DNA from: Muribaculaceae bacterium Zag1
Lineage (GTDB): Bacteria > Bacteroidota > Bacteroidia > Bacteroidales > Muribaculaceae
Direction: 5' to 3'
Assembly: GCA_002633115.1 (NCBI GenBank)
Contig: NWBJ01000070.1
Span: forward strand, 1-53,343
DNA: 53,343 nt
Shown here piece after piece: positions 1 to 8,206 of the stretch; the stretch's first letter is position 1, and each line of letters starts with the position of its first letter. A program made the translations under genes and the position numbers. The notes under the pieces were generated by a model. It worked only from the letters and a program-made list of their open reading frames with translations, was not told where the DNA came from and did not search any database.

Positions 1-111
1 GACAATATCCATCCTGTCGGTGCAGATCTATGTTATCTGATGTGGTGGCTATCAGCCCCGGATATTCGTCAATATTTACCTGGATTCGAAGAGTTTGAAT
101 TAAAGAAGTAA
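1..111 (+). CDS. C-terminal end of an unidentified protein (partial)
   Basis: Frame 1 is open from the window edge to a TAA at 109-111 and encodes 36 residues ending in FEEFELKK. The composition (NIHPVGADLCYLMWWL, then a charged tail) looks like real protein, but I do not recognise the family. A second frame is also open for about 90 bases, so the frame choice rests on composition and on the natural-looking end. No function is proposed. Confidence 0.45.
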   Translation, partial: DNIHPVGADLCYLMWWLSAPDIRQYLPGFEEFELKK

Positions 112-136
112 AATAACAACAAGAGCAAAAATAAAA

Positions 137-188
137 GGGCGCTCTGGGGGAGGCTAATCATCGCGATTAGACGCTCACAGGGCGCTCT
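137..188. repeat. Direct repeat GGGCGCTCT around a small palindrome
   Basis: GGGCGCTCT occurs at 137-145 and 180-188. Between them CTAATC-ATCGC-GATTAG (154-170) forms a 6-bp stem. Read on the minus strand, the block ends in AGAGCGCCC followed by a T-rich run, so it could end a minus-strand transcript starting near 418. The hairpin is modest and this role is inferred. Confidence 0.4.
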
Positions 189-262
189 CTTGTGTGCAGT
201 ATTAGAAAAGACGAGGGGCGTGCGCCTCGCTTAGGGATAGACAGACGCACGACCTAAAGGTT

Positions 263-343
263 TTACATAACTACTTTTACTACTTGTAAAATATCTTTAG
301 TGACCCTGGGGGTCAACATATTTCTGGTTTTGGTTACTGACAT
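263..343 (-). CDS. Possible 26-residue peptide ORF
   Basis: A minus-strand ATG at 343 opens a 26-codon frame ending in VVKVVM. It lies about 75 nt downstream of a good minus-strand promoter (425-459). A longer frame starting at 454 would begin upstream of that promoter and is less likely. I see no clear ribosome binding site and recognise no family. The transcript may be a small non-coding RNA instead. Confidence 0.2.
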   Translation of the reverse strand: MSVTKTRNMLTPRVTKDILQVVKVVM

Positions 344-424
344 AATTGACAAGCAGATTGCTCTACCTGGGTTGGAGGAGAGGAGGTGAAAACGATTGGG
401 TTGAGTAGTGCGAGATTTGCATTG

Positions 425-459
425 CAAAGATACGGCTTTTTTGCCTCGAAACACGCAAA
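425..459 (-). promoter_or_regulatory. Bacteroidales-type promoter, minus strand
   Basis: On the minus strand, TATCTTTG (425-432) matches the -7 consensus TAnnTTTG, and TTTG (456-459) lies 23 nt upstream as a -33 element, a slightly long spacer. Transcription would run left into 418-112, where no convincing gene is visible. Three palindromes lie immediately upstream. Confidence 0.5.
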
Positions 460-463
460 TCGC

Positions 464-531
464 TGTAACCGATTGGATTACATAGTGTAATCTATTGGAT
501 TACACGCGCTGTAATCATACAGTTGATTACA
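464..531. promoter_or_regulatory. Three tandem palindromic operator-like sites (TGTAATC...GATTACA)
   Basis: Site 1 is 464-482 (TGTAACC, 5-nt spacer, GATTACA). Site 2 is 486-504 (TGTAATC, 5 nt, GATTACA). Site 3 is 510-531 (TGTAATC, 8 nt, GATTACA). Start-to-start distances are 22 and 24 bp, about two helical turns. They sit directly upstream of the minus-strand promoter at 425-459, as expected for cooperative binding of a dimeric regulator. The regulator is unknown. Confidence 0.55.
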
Positions 532-617
532 TAGGTTGAGGCAATTGACACATTTGTTGGGGATGGATATCGAGGAAAGAATGTGCTCACCCTGCTGCAG
601 TACGTGGCTTTTGGAAA

Positions 618-682
618 CAATACCTCCCCAATAAAAAATGCGCACCCATAGTGGGTGCGCATTTTTTATTGGGGAGGTATTG
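618..682. terminator. Very long bidirectional terminator hairpin
   Basis: Two perfect 31-nt arms (618-648 and 652-682) are separated by only 3 nt. The core stem ATGCGCACCCA/TGGGTGCGCAT is flanked by A6 and T6 runs, so it can terminate in both directions. It lies just past the stop of the minus-strand OB-fold lipoprotein gene at 736 and closes that operon. Heptameric CCAAAAA-type repeats occupy 703-732 between stop and hairpin. The arms are far longer than termination needs. Confidence 0.75.
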
Positions 683-735
683 TCAATCTTTGGCAATGTT
701 TCCAAAAACTAAAAGCCAAAGACCAAAAACCTGTT

Positions 736-3624
736 TCAGTTGATGCTGATGATCGAGCTGCCAGTGGTGACTTCGTAGGTGCCATTGTAGTTGGTCAGCT
801 GGCCATAGATTACCAACTTGTCGCCAACCTTGATTTGATCCTCTGAAGTGAACTTGTCGCCATTGAGATAGTAGCCACGGAATACCTCGAGCTGATTGCT
901 TGTAGAGCCATCGTCAGAGATGTAATAGGTAGCATTGCCATAGCTGGGGCTAACTTCACTAATCTGCGAGATGGTGCCTGCGATGTACACCTTATCACTG
1001 GTATAGCTTCCGGCAGCGATGATTGCAATGGCCTCAGCTACAGTGTAGGGATTATCGACAGTGTTGTTGCTGTCGCCACCGCCGGTGTTGCCACCTGTGC
1101 CGCCTTCTAAGAATTCATATTGGCTGACACTCTTGATGCCGATGCCTCCGCAGTATTTCTCAAGCGAGCCATACAGCTTGACTTTGGCTCCGAGATTCTC
1201 GGGATTGTCTTTGAGATTAAGAGCATTGCGCACAGCGCCGCTGGGCAATTGCACAGCCACGCACTTGGTATAGTCGGTGCAATCAGCAGTCGGCCCGAGC
1301 ACGAGGTTGGTAGCAACTGCGTCGTTGGCGCTAAACTCAGTGTTCTCGAGGTTGGTCGAGTTTGAGTTGTTCATCGTACCCACTATGTATCCCAATACCC
1401 AAGCCTCAGTGCCGGGATTGTTGAGCTCGATGACTTTGGCCACTGAATAGGGATCGCTCTCGGTGCCGGAGCCGTCGCCAGTGGTTGTGCCACCGCCGGT
1501 GTTGCCGCCGCCACTGCCAGCCTCAAGAATTTTGTATTGGCTGACGCTCTTCACGCCGATGCCTCCGCAGTATTTCTCAAGGGAGCCGTATAGCTCTACT
1601 TTTGCTCCGAGATTCTCGGGATTATCCTTTAGGTTGAGGGCAGATCGCACGTCGCCAGATGGCAATTGCACAGCGATGCACTTGGTGTAGTCGGTGCAGT
1701 CGGCAGTCGGGCCGAGCACGAGGTTGGTCACCACTGCGTCATTGGCGCTGAAGTCGGTATTCTCGAGGTTGGTCGAGTTGGAGTTGTTCATCGTGCCTAC
1801 GATGTAGCCCATCACCCAAGCCTCAGTGCCGGGATTGTTGAGCTCGATGACCTTGGCCACGGTATAGGGGTCGCTCTCGGTGCCGGTGCCGGTGCCAGTG
1901 GTAGTGCCACCGCCGGTGTTGCCTCCCGAAGAAAGGAACTTATAGGCGCTTACGCTCTTGATGCCTACGCCTCCGCAGTATTTCTCAAGAGAGCCGTATA
2001 GCTCGACCTTGGCTCCGAGGTTGCCAGGATTATCCTTGAGGTTGAGGGCTGAGCGCACATCGCCAGTGGGGAGCTGTACGGCCACACACTTGGTGTAGTC
2101 GGTGCAGTCGGCAGTCGGGCCGAGCACGAGGTTGGTAACCGATGCATTGTTGGCACTGAAGTCGGTGTTCTCGAGGTTGGTCGAGTCAGAGTTGTTCATC
2201 GTACCGACGATGTAACCAGCTACCCAGTTGGTGGTGCCGGGATTGCCGAGGGCAATCACTTGAGCCACATTATAGGGCGAATCCTCTGTGCCGGTGCCGT
2301 CTGGGATGTCGGTCTGGTTAGGATTATCAATAGTCACGCCTTCGATCTTGAACTCGTCGGCGGTGCCATTGTTGTCAAGCACACCGTAGGTCTCCATATA
2401 GGTGCCCAGAGTACCCTTAACCCAGATTTCCTTCTGGTAGTTGGTAGGATTGTCGACCAGGTTGCCATACTGTCGCAGAGCCGAGCCTTGTGGCAGAGCT
2501 ATAACAAGAGCTTCAGAGATATCCTTGGTGTCAGCTGTTGCGCCGATGACGAGGGTATTGGCCAGAGTCACGTCAGCCCCCCACTCGATATCATCATTGC
2601 TGGTGATTTGTGTCACCTCGGGAGCCACAGCGCCCACGATGTAACCTAATACCCAACCGCTCTTGCTCTTGCCGCTCTCGATCACGCCGATAGCGTCCAT
2701 TACGGTGTAGGGATTATCCTCGGTGCCAGGAGCAACGGTAGGATTGCCAAAATTCACGCAGTCGTTGATCGAATTGAGGTAAACCTGCCATCCGCTGGTG
2801 CCGTAATAGCTGAGGATACCGATCACGTCGCCATTGCCTTCGGGCAGATACTGATTCCAGAAATCGCTATAGCCCGATGTGCGGATAGTGATAGTGTTGC
2901 CCTCAGTGTCAACGATGGTGCGGTCAGTGCCGCTCACATGATACTCGCCAAATTGCAGTTCGCCAGCGCCCTGGAAGTAGACATTGTTGAACTTGACCAA
3001 TTGGCCCTGATATTTCTGCAGGATAGCGGGAGTGGTAGTGCCGATGGTTGAGAACTCGTTGATCTCGAGGGTATCAATCTTGAGAGTATCGGGATACCCG
3101 TTGAGCTCGATGTGAGTCTGGAAGAACTCAGGTGCCATAAAACTCGGAGCCCAGGCGGCATAGCTGTCGCGATAGCTCGGGAAGCCCAGTTGGAACAGGC
3201 CGCTGTACTTGCCGCAGTACATGCCTTTGAGGTCGATTACGATCTCCTGGCCCACGCGGTATTTGAGGTACAGGTTGTAGCTGTTGATACCGATAGGCAG
3301 GGCGGCAGTCTCATCCTGGATGTACAGGTTTTTGTAGACATTGCCAGCCTGGTCAGATGATATCACACGGCCTTTGATCACATACGACTGGCCATCGTCG
3401 ATGGTGTCGCCATTCTCGATGGTGTAGCCGATTTTGTAAATATAGTTGTCCTCGTCGTTCTCCCAATATTTCTCCTTGAGTTCAAGGATGGTCATATTGG
3501 CGTCAAGAGTGGCGACGGGCGCGGTGGGCACATAGTCGTCGAAATGGTCCTGGCATGCGCTGAGCCCACCCGATAGGGCCGCTATTGCCGCAGCCCCGAG
3601 TATGTATTTTTTAGTTGTCTTCAT
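736..3624 (-). CDS. Large surface lipoprotein: DUF5689-like domain, DUF6359-like tandem repeats and C-terminal OB-fold-type domain
   Basis: This 962-residue protein starts with a lipoprotein signal ending in GLSAC (Cys24), so it should be anchored to an outer or surface membrane. Residues about 40-290 resemble DUF5689 and are homologous to the next gene upstream. Then come four tandem units beginning with PY(T/N)V and a GYIVG strand; the last three are nearly identical and about 138 residues each. They are joined by Gly/Thr-rich linkers, and a final domain of about 100 residues (GNATYYISDDG, VGDKLVIYGQL) looks OB-fold-like. It is the last gene of the TonB receptor operon, 22 nt after the previous stop and followed by a strong terminator. 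Domain names are from recalled patterns. The role is unknown; ligand capture for the receptor is my inference. Confidence 0.8.
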   Translation of the reverse strand: MKTTKKYILGAAAIAALSGGLSACQDHFDDYVPTAPVATLDANMTILELKEKYWENDEDNYIYKIGYTIENGDTIDDGQSYVIKGRVISSDQAGNVYKNLYIQDETAALPIGINSYNLYLKYRVGQEIVIDLKGMYCGKYSGLFQLGFPSYRDSYAAWAPSFMAPEFFQTHIELNGYPDTLKIDTLEINEFSTIGTTTPAILQKYQGQLVKFNNVYFQGAGELQFGEYHVSGTDRTIVDTEGNTITIRTSGYSDFWNQYLPEGNGDVIGILSYYGTSGWQVYLNSINDCVNFGNPTVAPGTEDNPYTVMDAIGVIESGKSKSGWVLGYIVGAVAPEVTQITSNDDIEWGADVTLANTLVIGATADTKDISEALVIALPQGSALRQYGNLVDNPTNYQKEIWVKGTLGTYMETYGVLDNNGTADEFKIEGVTIDNPNQTDIPDGTGTEDSPYNVAQVIALGNPGTTNWVAGYIVGTMNNSDSTNLENTDFSANNASVTNLVLGPTADCTDYTKCVAVQLPTGDVRSALNLKDNPGNLGAKVELYGSLEKYCGGVGIKSVSAYKFLSSGGNTGGGTTTGTGTGTESDPYTVAKVIELNNPGTEAWVMGYIVGTMNNSNSTNLENTDFSANDAVVTNLVLGPTADCTDYTKCIAVQLPSGDVRSALNLKDNPENLGAKVELYGSLEKYCGGIGVKSVSQYKILEAGSGGGNTGGGTTTGDGSGTESDPYSVAKVIELNNPGTEAWVLGYIVGTMNNSNSTNLENTEFSANDAVATNLVLGPTADCTDYTKCVAVQLPSGAVRNALNLKDNPENLGAKVKLYGSLEKYCGGIGIKSVSQYEFLEGGTGGNTGGGDSNNTVDNPYTVAEAIAIIAAGSYTSDKVYIAGTISQISEVSPSYGNATYYISDDGSTSNQLEVFRGYYLNGDKFTSEDQIKVGDKLVIYGQLTNYNGTYEVTTGSSIISIN
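1071..2325 (-). repeat. Tandem coding repeat, about 415 bp per unit, three near-identical units
   Basis: Within the large lipoprotein gene the linker sequence CCGGTGTTGCC recurs at about 1082, 1496 and 1913, giving periods of 414 and 417 bp. The intervening DNA is nearly identical, including GYIVGTMNN, LVLGPTADCTDYTKC and LYGSLEKYCGG segments. This indicates recent in-frame duplication and allows length variation by recombination. Confidence 0.85.
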
Positions 3625-3646
3625 AATAGCGATAGTTCAAGATGGG

Positions 3647-4903
3647 TTAGAGGCTTGTGCTGCCATTGATGGAAATAATCGAGCTGCCAGTGGTCACCTC
3701 AGGCGTGGTGTTGTACATGGTCAGCTGTCCGTAGATTACCAACTCGTCGCCCACCTTGATTTCATCGGTCGAGGTGAATTTGTCGCCATTCAGGCTGTAG
3801 CCGCGATAAATCTCGAGCTGCACGGCGGTTGAGCCGGTGTCAGAGAGATAGTAGGTGGCGTTGCCATAGCTGGTGTCGATACTGTTGATTTCGCTGACGA
3901 TGCCTTTCAGGTACACCTTGTCGTTGGTGTAGGTGCCGGCATTGATGATTTCAAGAGCGCGAGCGATATTGTAGGGATCGGCCAGGGTACCCGAGCCAGA
4001 GGGGTCGGGCTGCTCTTCCACTACGATATGGTCAACCGGGGTAAAGCCAATCAGGCCGTCGAGGTTGAGAATTACGAGCTGCCAAGTGGCATTGTAGAAG
4101 CTGAGGATACCAACCACGTCGCCAGTGCCGGCGGGGCAGATGTAGTCGTAGATGTCCTCATCGGCGTAGCCCGAGGTGTAGAGCACTATGCTGTTGCCAG
4201 CTGCATCCTTGAGGGTGCGCGATACGCCGCTGCTGCCCGAGGTCGAGAGGGTTGCTTGGCCAGCATCGACGAAGTAGACATCGTTGACGCGTACAAGTTG
4301 GCTCTGGTACTTAAACCAGTCGGGAGTGCCGGCGGTAGCGGCCTTGAGCACATCCAGGCCTACGGTGAGGGTGTCAATCTTTGAGGGTTGGCCCAAACCG
4401 TTGCGGTAAGCGTGCTCGTCCATCACATCGGTCTCAAGACGAGCGGGCGACGAGGTGGCGCTGCTGAATCCGCCAATCTGGATCAAGCGGCCATAGGCTC
4501 CGGCATAGAGACCGGTGAGGTTGATAAACACCTCTTGGCCGTACTGATAACTCTCATACAGGTCATAAGCGTTGATGTTGATCTGGATAGCTCCAGTCTC
4601 ATCAGCCACATAGATGCGCTTGAAGATATTGCCAGTGGCATCGTTGGAAATCACGCGTGCCTTGACAATCTGGTCGGTGCCGTCGTCGAGTTGGCCAATC
4701 GGGTCGGCAAAGGTGAAAGTATAGCCCGAGGCGTCGTAGTATCTCTCCTTGACCTCGGCGATGGTAGTGGTGGCCTCCATTCCATCAGGAGCGGTAGGGA
4801 TAATCATCGGGGGAATCTCCCGGTCGCCACCGCAGCTTGCGACAGATGCCGCCACCAAGGCCAAGGCAGCGCCGCGCAGTGTGTTGTATAGGTATCTTTT
4901 CAT
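3647..4903 (-). CDS. DUF5689-type lipoprotein with C-terminal OB-fold-type domain
   Basis: This 418-residue protein has a lipoprotein signal ending in SVASC (Cys24). The N-terminal two thirds match the DUF5689-like part of the downstream 962-residue protein (IYVADETGAIQININAYDLY, a GLYAGAYGRLIQIGG strand). The last 100 residues (YGNATYYLSDTGS, VGDELVIYGQL, TTGSSIISIN) match that protein's final domain almost strand for strand. It is therefore a short paralogue lacking the tandem repeats. It lies 12 nt downstream of the TonB receptor stop, so the two are co-transcribed. A surface ligand-binding role is inferred; the ligand is unknown. Confidence 0.8.
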   Translation of the reverse strand: MKRYLYNTLRGAALALVAASVASCGGDREIPPMIIPTAPDGMEATTTIAEVKERYYDASGYTFTFADPIGQLDDGTDQIVKARVISNDATGNIFKRIYVADETGAIQININAYDLYESYQYGQEVFINLTGLYAGAYGRLIQIGGFSSATSSPARLETDVMDEHAYRNGLGQPSKIDTLTVGLDVLKAATAGTPDWFKYQSQLVRVNDVYFVDAGQATLSTSGSSGVSRTLKDAAGNSIVLYTSGYADEDIYDYICPAGTGDVVGILSFYNATWQLVILNLDGLIGFTPVDHIVVEEQPDPSGSGTLADPYNIARALEIINAGTYTNDKVYLKGIVSEINSIDTSYGNATYYLSDTGSTAVQLEIYRGYSLNGDKFTSTDEIKVGDELVIYGQLTMYNTTPEVTTGSSIISINGSTSL

Positions 4904-4915
4904 GAGTGCGTATGT

Positions 4916-7672
4916 CTAAAATTTGAAGCCAACATTGACATACACGCGTATGCCTTGGGCGTAAGTGTATTTATTGGGGTAAGCCGAGCGGTCGTAGGTG
5001 CTAGTGTTCATACGGCTCTGCTGGTAAGCGTAGGTGCACACATTCCGATTATTGAGAATGTTGTTGATCGACAGGTTGAAATTCAACTGATACTTGCGCT
5101 GTATGTACATCAGCTTGCCAATCGAGAGATTGAGCGAGAAGGCATCGCGCAGCTTGTCTTGCTTAGACAGGTCGGCGAGCTTAGCCTCGAGTTCCTCCTG
5201 AGTGGTGCAGATTTGCCACAGGTCGGGCAGTGCTTCGTGGTAGGTCGGTGAGATGTTGACGTAGGATTGTCCTTGCCAAGTGCCGTTGATGTTAATAAAC
5301 CACAGCTTGGGAGCTACCCAATCGATACCGAGGTTGAGCACGGTCTGAGGCACTGAGCCCACGTGGTAGTTCTTGAGGTAGACGGTCTGGGTGGTGTCGG
5401 CGTAGAGACCATTCTCAAATGAGCGGGTGCCCTGTGGATTGTTCTTGTACTGATACTTGGCATAAGTGCCAGCAAATGTAACAGAGATCGACGGGGTGAT
5501 CTTATAGGCCATACCTACCTCAAAGCCGCTATACACGCGCTTCACGTCTGAGAGCACAAAGTTGGTGTAGGTAGCGTAGCGGTCGTCATAGAAGCTCAGA
5601 CGCTCGGTAGCACCCGACACTGAGGTGTAGTATGCGGCCACGCTGCCACGGAAGCGGCGATAGTTCCAGTTGTACGACAGGTCGCCCGAGAATACGCGCT
5701 CGCTGCCGGCATCGGCTGCTGCATCGCTAACGCGAGGCGATACGTAGATGTTCTCCATGATCGGGGCTTGGGTGCCATAAGTGGCGTGGGCGAGCAGGAA
5801 GTTGCGGCCGTCGAGCTTGAATGTGGCGCCAGCCTTGATCATTGCATCATCATAGCGGTGCATCTTGCCCTTGCCCAGCGAGTTGTAGGGTGCGCGACCA
5901 TTGCGCATGTGGCCTTCGCGCTGGTATTGGGTATAGGCGATTTGCAAGCCATAGTAGAAATCGACGCGAGGCAGGTTCACCATATTCTGGATCCAAGCCT
6001 GGCCCTTGAGAGCGTAGAAGTTGTAGTCGTAACCAAACTTGTCGCCCTTGTACACGCGGCGGTTGGGGTTGTCGAGATCGTTCTGCAAGTTGTCGGGAGC
6101 GAGAGTGATGTCGCGGTCAGAGAACGGATCGATGTCGACCCAGAACTCGCCACCGAGCAGGTCACGGATAGTCTTGTAGTATGACCCGTTGGTCCAGTTG
6201 AAAAACGCGCCTGCCTGGAGGGTCATATAGCGGTTGAGACGCTGGTTGAGATAGGTGCTGATCGAGGTCACGAATTGGTTTGAGTGACGATTCTCCTGGA
6301 TGTAGGAGGCACCAATCTTCTCATCGTCTGACTTGCCGATGTTGTACTGATTGTTGAGTTCGTTGACTTGATAGATTTCGTCCCACTTTACTTGACGCAT
6401 ATATTCGCTGTTCTCCCACAGGTCGGTGTACAGCTCATACTCCTCGGGATAATCCTTATAATATGAGGGGAGGTAGCGATAATATGTTGGGTTGGGGTCG
6501 TTGGCCTTGTAGTAGTTGAAGGCAGCCGAGTTGTAGCGCACCCAGCGGGCCGTGGCCGAGGTGGTAAGGGTGGTGTTGCCCTTCTTATAGAGCCAGGTCA
6601 GCATCAGGGTGGGGTCGAATGTCTCGGTGATGCGCGATGCGCGCTTCTTGCCTTGATACCAGCCCCAGTTGGGGTTGTAAGTGTTGCTCCCAGCCAAGTC
6701 GTAAGCCTCTTGGTATGTAGCAGAGGCGCCGGCACGCTGGGTAGGACCGCCAAAGGCAGTGAGAGTAAGCGAGTTGTGGTTATTTAGACGTTTCTCCAAT
6801 GACAAGAACAGACCGGCCGAGTTGTAGAATGTACCGTCGATTACACCTTCCTTAGCGTAACGGCCGATGGCAGCCACCGAAAATGCCCAGCCTGTCTTTG
6901 ACATGCCAGTCGAGTACTGCACCAGGGCGCGCCACATGTAGTTGCTGTTGGTAAAGGCAACCGATGCGTTGGTGCCGGGAGCGTAATTCTCGGTGATAGT
7001 GTTGTAGTTGACGCTGCCGCCGATATCGCCAAAGCCATACAGGGCTGCGTCAAGACCAACGGTGGTCGACTTGTTGCGGAATGCGCGGCTGGTGAGGCCC
7101 AGGAGAGAGGAGAAATTGAAACGACCACGGATCAGGTCATTCATCGGCATGCCGTTGAGGTAGACCATTTGGTAACGGCTGTCATAACCGCGATAGCGGA
7201 AGTACATGGGGCCGAAGTTGTAGCTGGCGGTATTGTAGTAGAGGTTGTCGTTTGCGCCAGTGAGCGCGGCAATGTTCTGCGAGTTGCCCTCATCGTCCTC
7301 GAGAGCTGATTCGTCGAACATCATGTCGCTCAAATCCCAAGTGAACTCATCGACAACGGCATTCTTCTTGGTCAGCTTGACTTCGCCGATTTCAAATTGT
7401 CGCACATTGGGGAGGTTTACATCGATTGCCACCGGCTCATAGCCCTCGCAATCGATAATTATAAAGTCGGTGCCCTGGCCGGCTCCGGAGATAATGAAAT
7501 CGCCGGCGGCTCCTGATTGGGCCCCCAAGCTTTGGTCACGCAGAGTGACCACAGCCCCCTTGATGGGCGCGCCAGTGGAGGCATCCACCACTGAGCCTTG
7601 CACCCTTACGGTTTGCGCTATCGACGGCAACCATGCCGCCAAGAGCAGTAGGAGAAACAGTTTTAGTCTCAT
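4916..7672 (-). CDS. TonB-dependent receptor with N-terminal carboxypeptidase-regulatory-like domain
   Basis: This 918-residue outer-membrane transporter begins with a clear signal peptide (KLFLLLLLAAWLPSIAQ). A carboxypeptidase-regulatory-like beta domain follows at about residues 24-110 (VQGSVVDASTGAPIKGAVV). Next come a plug-like region (YFRYRGYDSRYQMVYLNGMP, GDIGGSVNYNT) and a long beta-barrel rich in aromatic strands, ending in YVNVGFKF. It is not a SusC: there is no SusD partner and the SusC signature is absent. It leads an operon with two OB-fold-type lipoproteins. A promoter lies about 90 nt upstream (7758-7787). The substrate cannot be read from the sequence. Confidence 0.85.
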   Translation of the reverse strand: MRLKLFLLLLLAAWLPSIAQTVRVQGSVVDASTGAPIKGAVVTLRDQSLGAQSGAAGDFIISGAGQGTDFIIIDCEGYEPVAIDVNLPNVRQFEIGEVKLTKKNAVVDEFTWDLSDMMFDESALEDDEGNSQNIAALTGANDNLYYNTASYNFGPMYFRYRGYDSRYQMVYLNGMPMNDLIRGRFNFSSLLGLTSRAFRNKSTTVGLDAALYGFGDIGGSVNYNTITENYAPGTNASVAFTNSNYMWRALVQYSTGMSKTGWAFSVAAIGRYAKEGVIDGTFYNSAGLFLSLEKRLNNHNSLTLTAFGGPTQRAGASATYQEAYDLAGSNTYNPNWGWYQGKKRASRITETFDPTLMLTWLYKKGNTTLTTSATARWVRYNSAAFNYYKANDPNPTYYRYLPSYYKDYPEEYELYTDLWENSEYMRQVKWDEIYQVNELNNQYNIGKSDDEKIGASYIQENRHSNQFVTSISTYLNQRLNRYMTLQAGAFFNWTNGSYYKTIRDLLGGEFWVDIDPFSDRDITLAPDNLQNDLDNPNRRVYKGDKFGYDYNFYALKGQAWIQNMVNLPRVDFYYGLQIAYTQYQREGHMRNGRAPYNSLGKGKMHRYDDAMIKAGATFKLDGRNFLLAHATYGTQAPIMENIYVSPRVSDAAADAGSERVFSGDLSYNWNYRRFRGSVAAYYTSVSGATERLSFYDDRYATYTNFVLSDVKRVYSGFEVGMAYKITPSISVTFAGTYAKYQYKNNPQGTRSFENGLYADTTQTVYLKNYHVGSVPQTVLNLGIDWVAPKLWFININGTWQGQSYVNISPTYHEALPDLWQICTTQEELEAKLADLSKQDKLRDAFSLNLSIGKLMYIQRKYQLNFNLSINNILNNRNVCTYAYQQSRMNTSTYDRSAYPNKYTYAQGIRVYVNVGFKF

Positions 7673-7757
7673 CGTCTAATTAAAACGGTCTAAATTAAGT
7701 GGTTCAAAATCTATGTTGTATAATACTTTAGGTATGGTTTCGATTTAGGCGGAAGTG

Positions 7758-7787
7758 CAAAGATAAGACATTGTACTGACCGACAAA
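7758..7787 (-). promoter_or_regulatory. Promoter of the TonB receptor operon
   Basis: Minus strand: TTTG (7784-7787), 18-nt spacer, TATCTTTG (7758-7765). This fits the Bacteroidales sigma factor consensus and leaves a leader of about 80 nt before the start at 7672. The rest of the 7673-8206 gap is AT-rich, and I see nothing else in it apart from the pckA promoter. Confidence 0.65.
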
Positions 7788-8091
7788 ATTTCAATGGCAA
7801 AAATAGGAAAAGTTAGCTAAACCAACGACTTGCGGCAAGACCAAAGCCATTAGCCCCACTCAACTCTCCAATACATATAATAATAATTTAAAACTGTTGT
7901 GTTTTGTTTGCTCTCTTATCAAATTTTATCTCAGATTACACCAAAATTGGTTAACGCTCAGCCCGGGCCGAGAGCCACAATTTTTGTCCCATATAGCTGA
8001 AATGTTGTCGAAATTAGCTATTTTGGCTAACTTTTTTAAATTAGGGTGAAAAAGTAGCACAGAAAATTATCGCCGATTGAACAAAATTTTG

Positions 8092-8099
8092 TAATTTTG
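8092..8099 (+). promoter_or_regulatory. pckA promoter -7 element
   Basis: TAATTTTG matches TAnnTTTG and lies 107 nt before the pckA start. No convincing -33 TTTG is visible at the usual spacing, so the promoter may depend on an activator. The leader of about 100 nt holds no obvious hairpin. Confidence 0.5.
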
Positions 8100-8206
8100 C
8101 GTTGGAATTTTGGATAATTACGAACCAATAGGAAAAATCAGTGCGACACCTGATCAAGAATATCTAAAAAATACAGTAACAACCCAATATTAATCCCGAT
8201 TTTATC

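Noticed and set aside
263-454. 63-codon minus-strand frame from 454
   Set aside because: It would start upstream of the likely transcription start near 418; only the internal 26-codon frame is possible, and even that is weak.
1061-2156. Overlapping open frames on both strands within the large lipoprotein gene
   Set aside because: They are shadows of the repeated coding units, with low-complexity translations; the 962-residue frame has a signal, domains and operon context.
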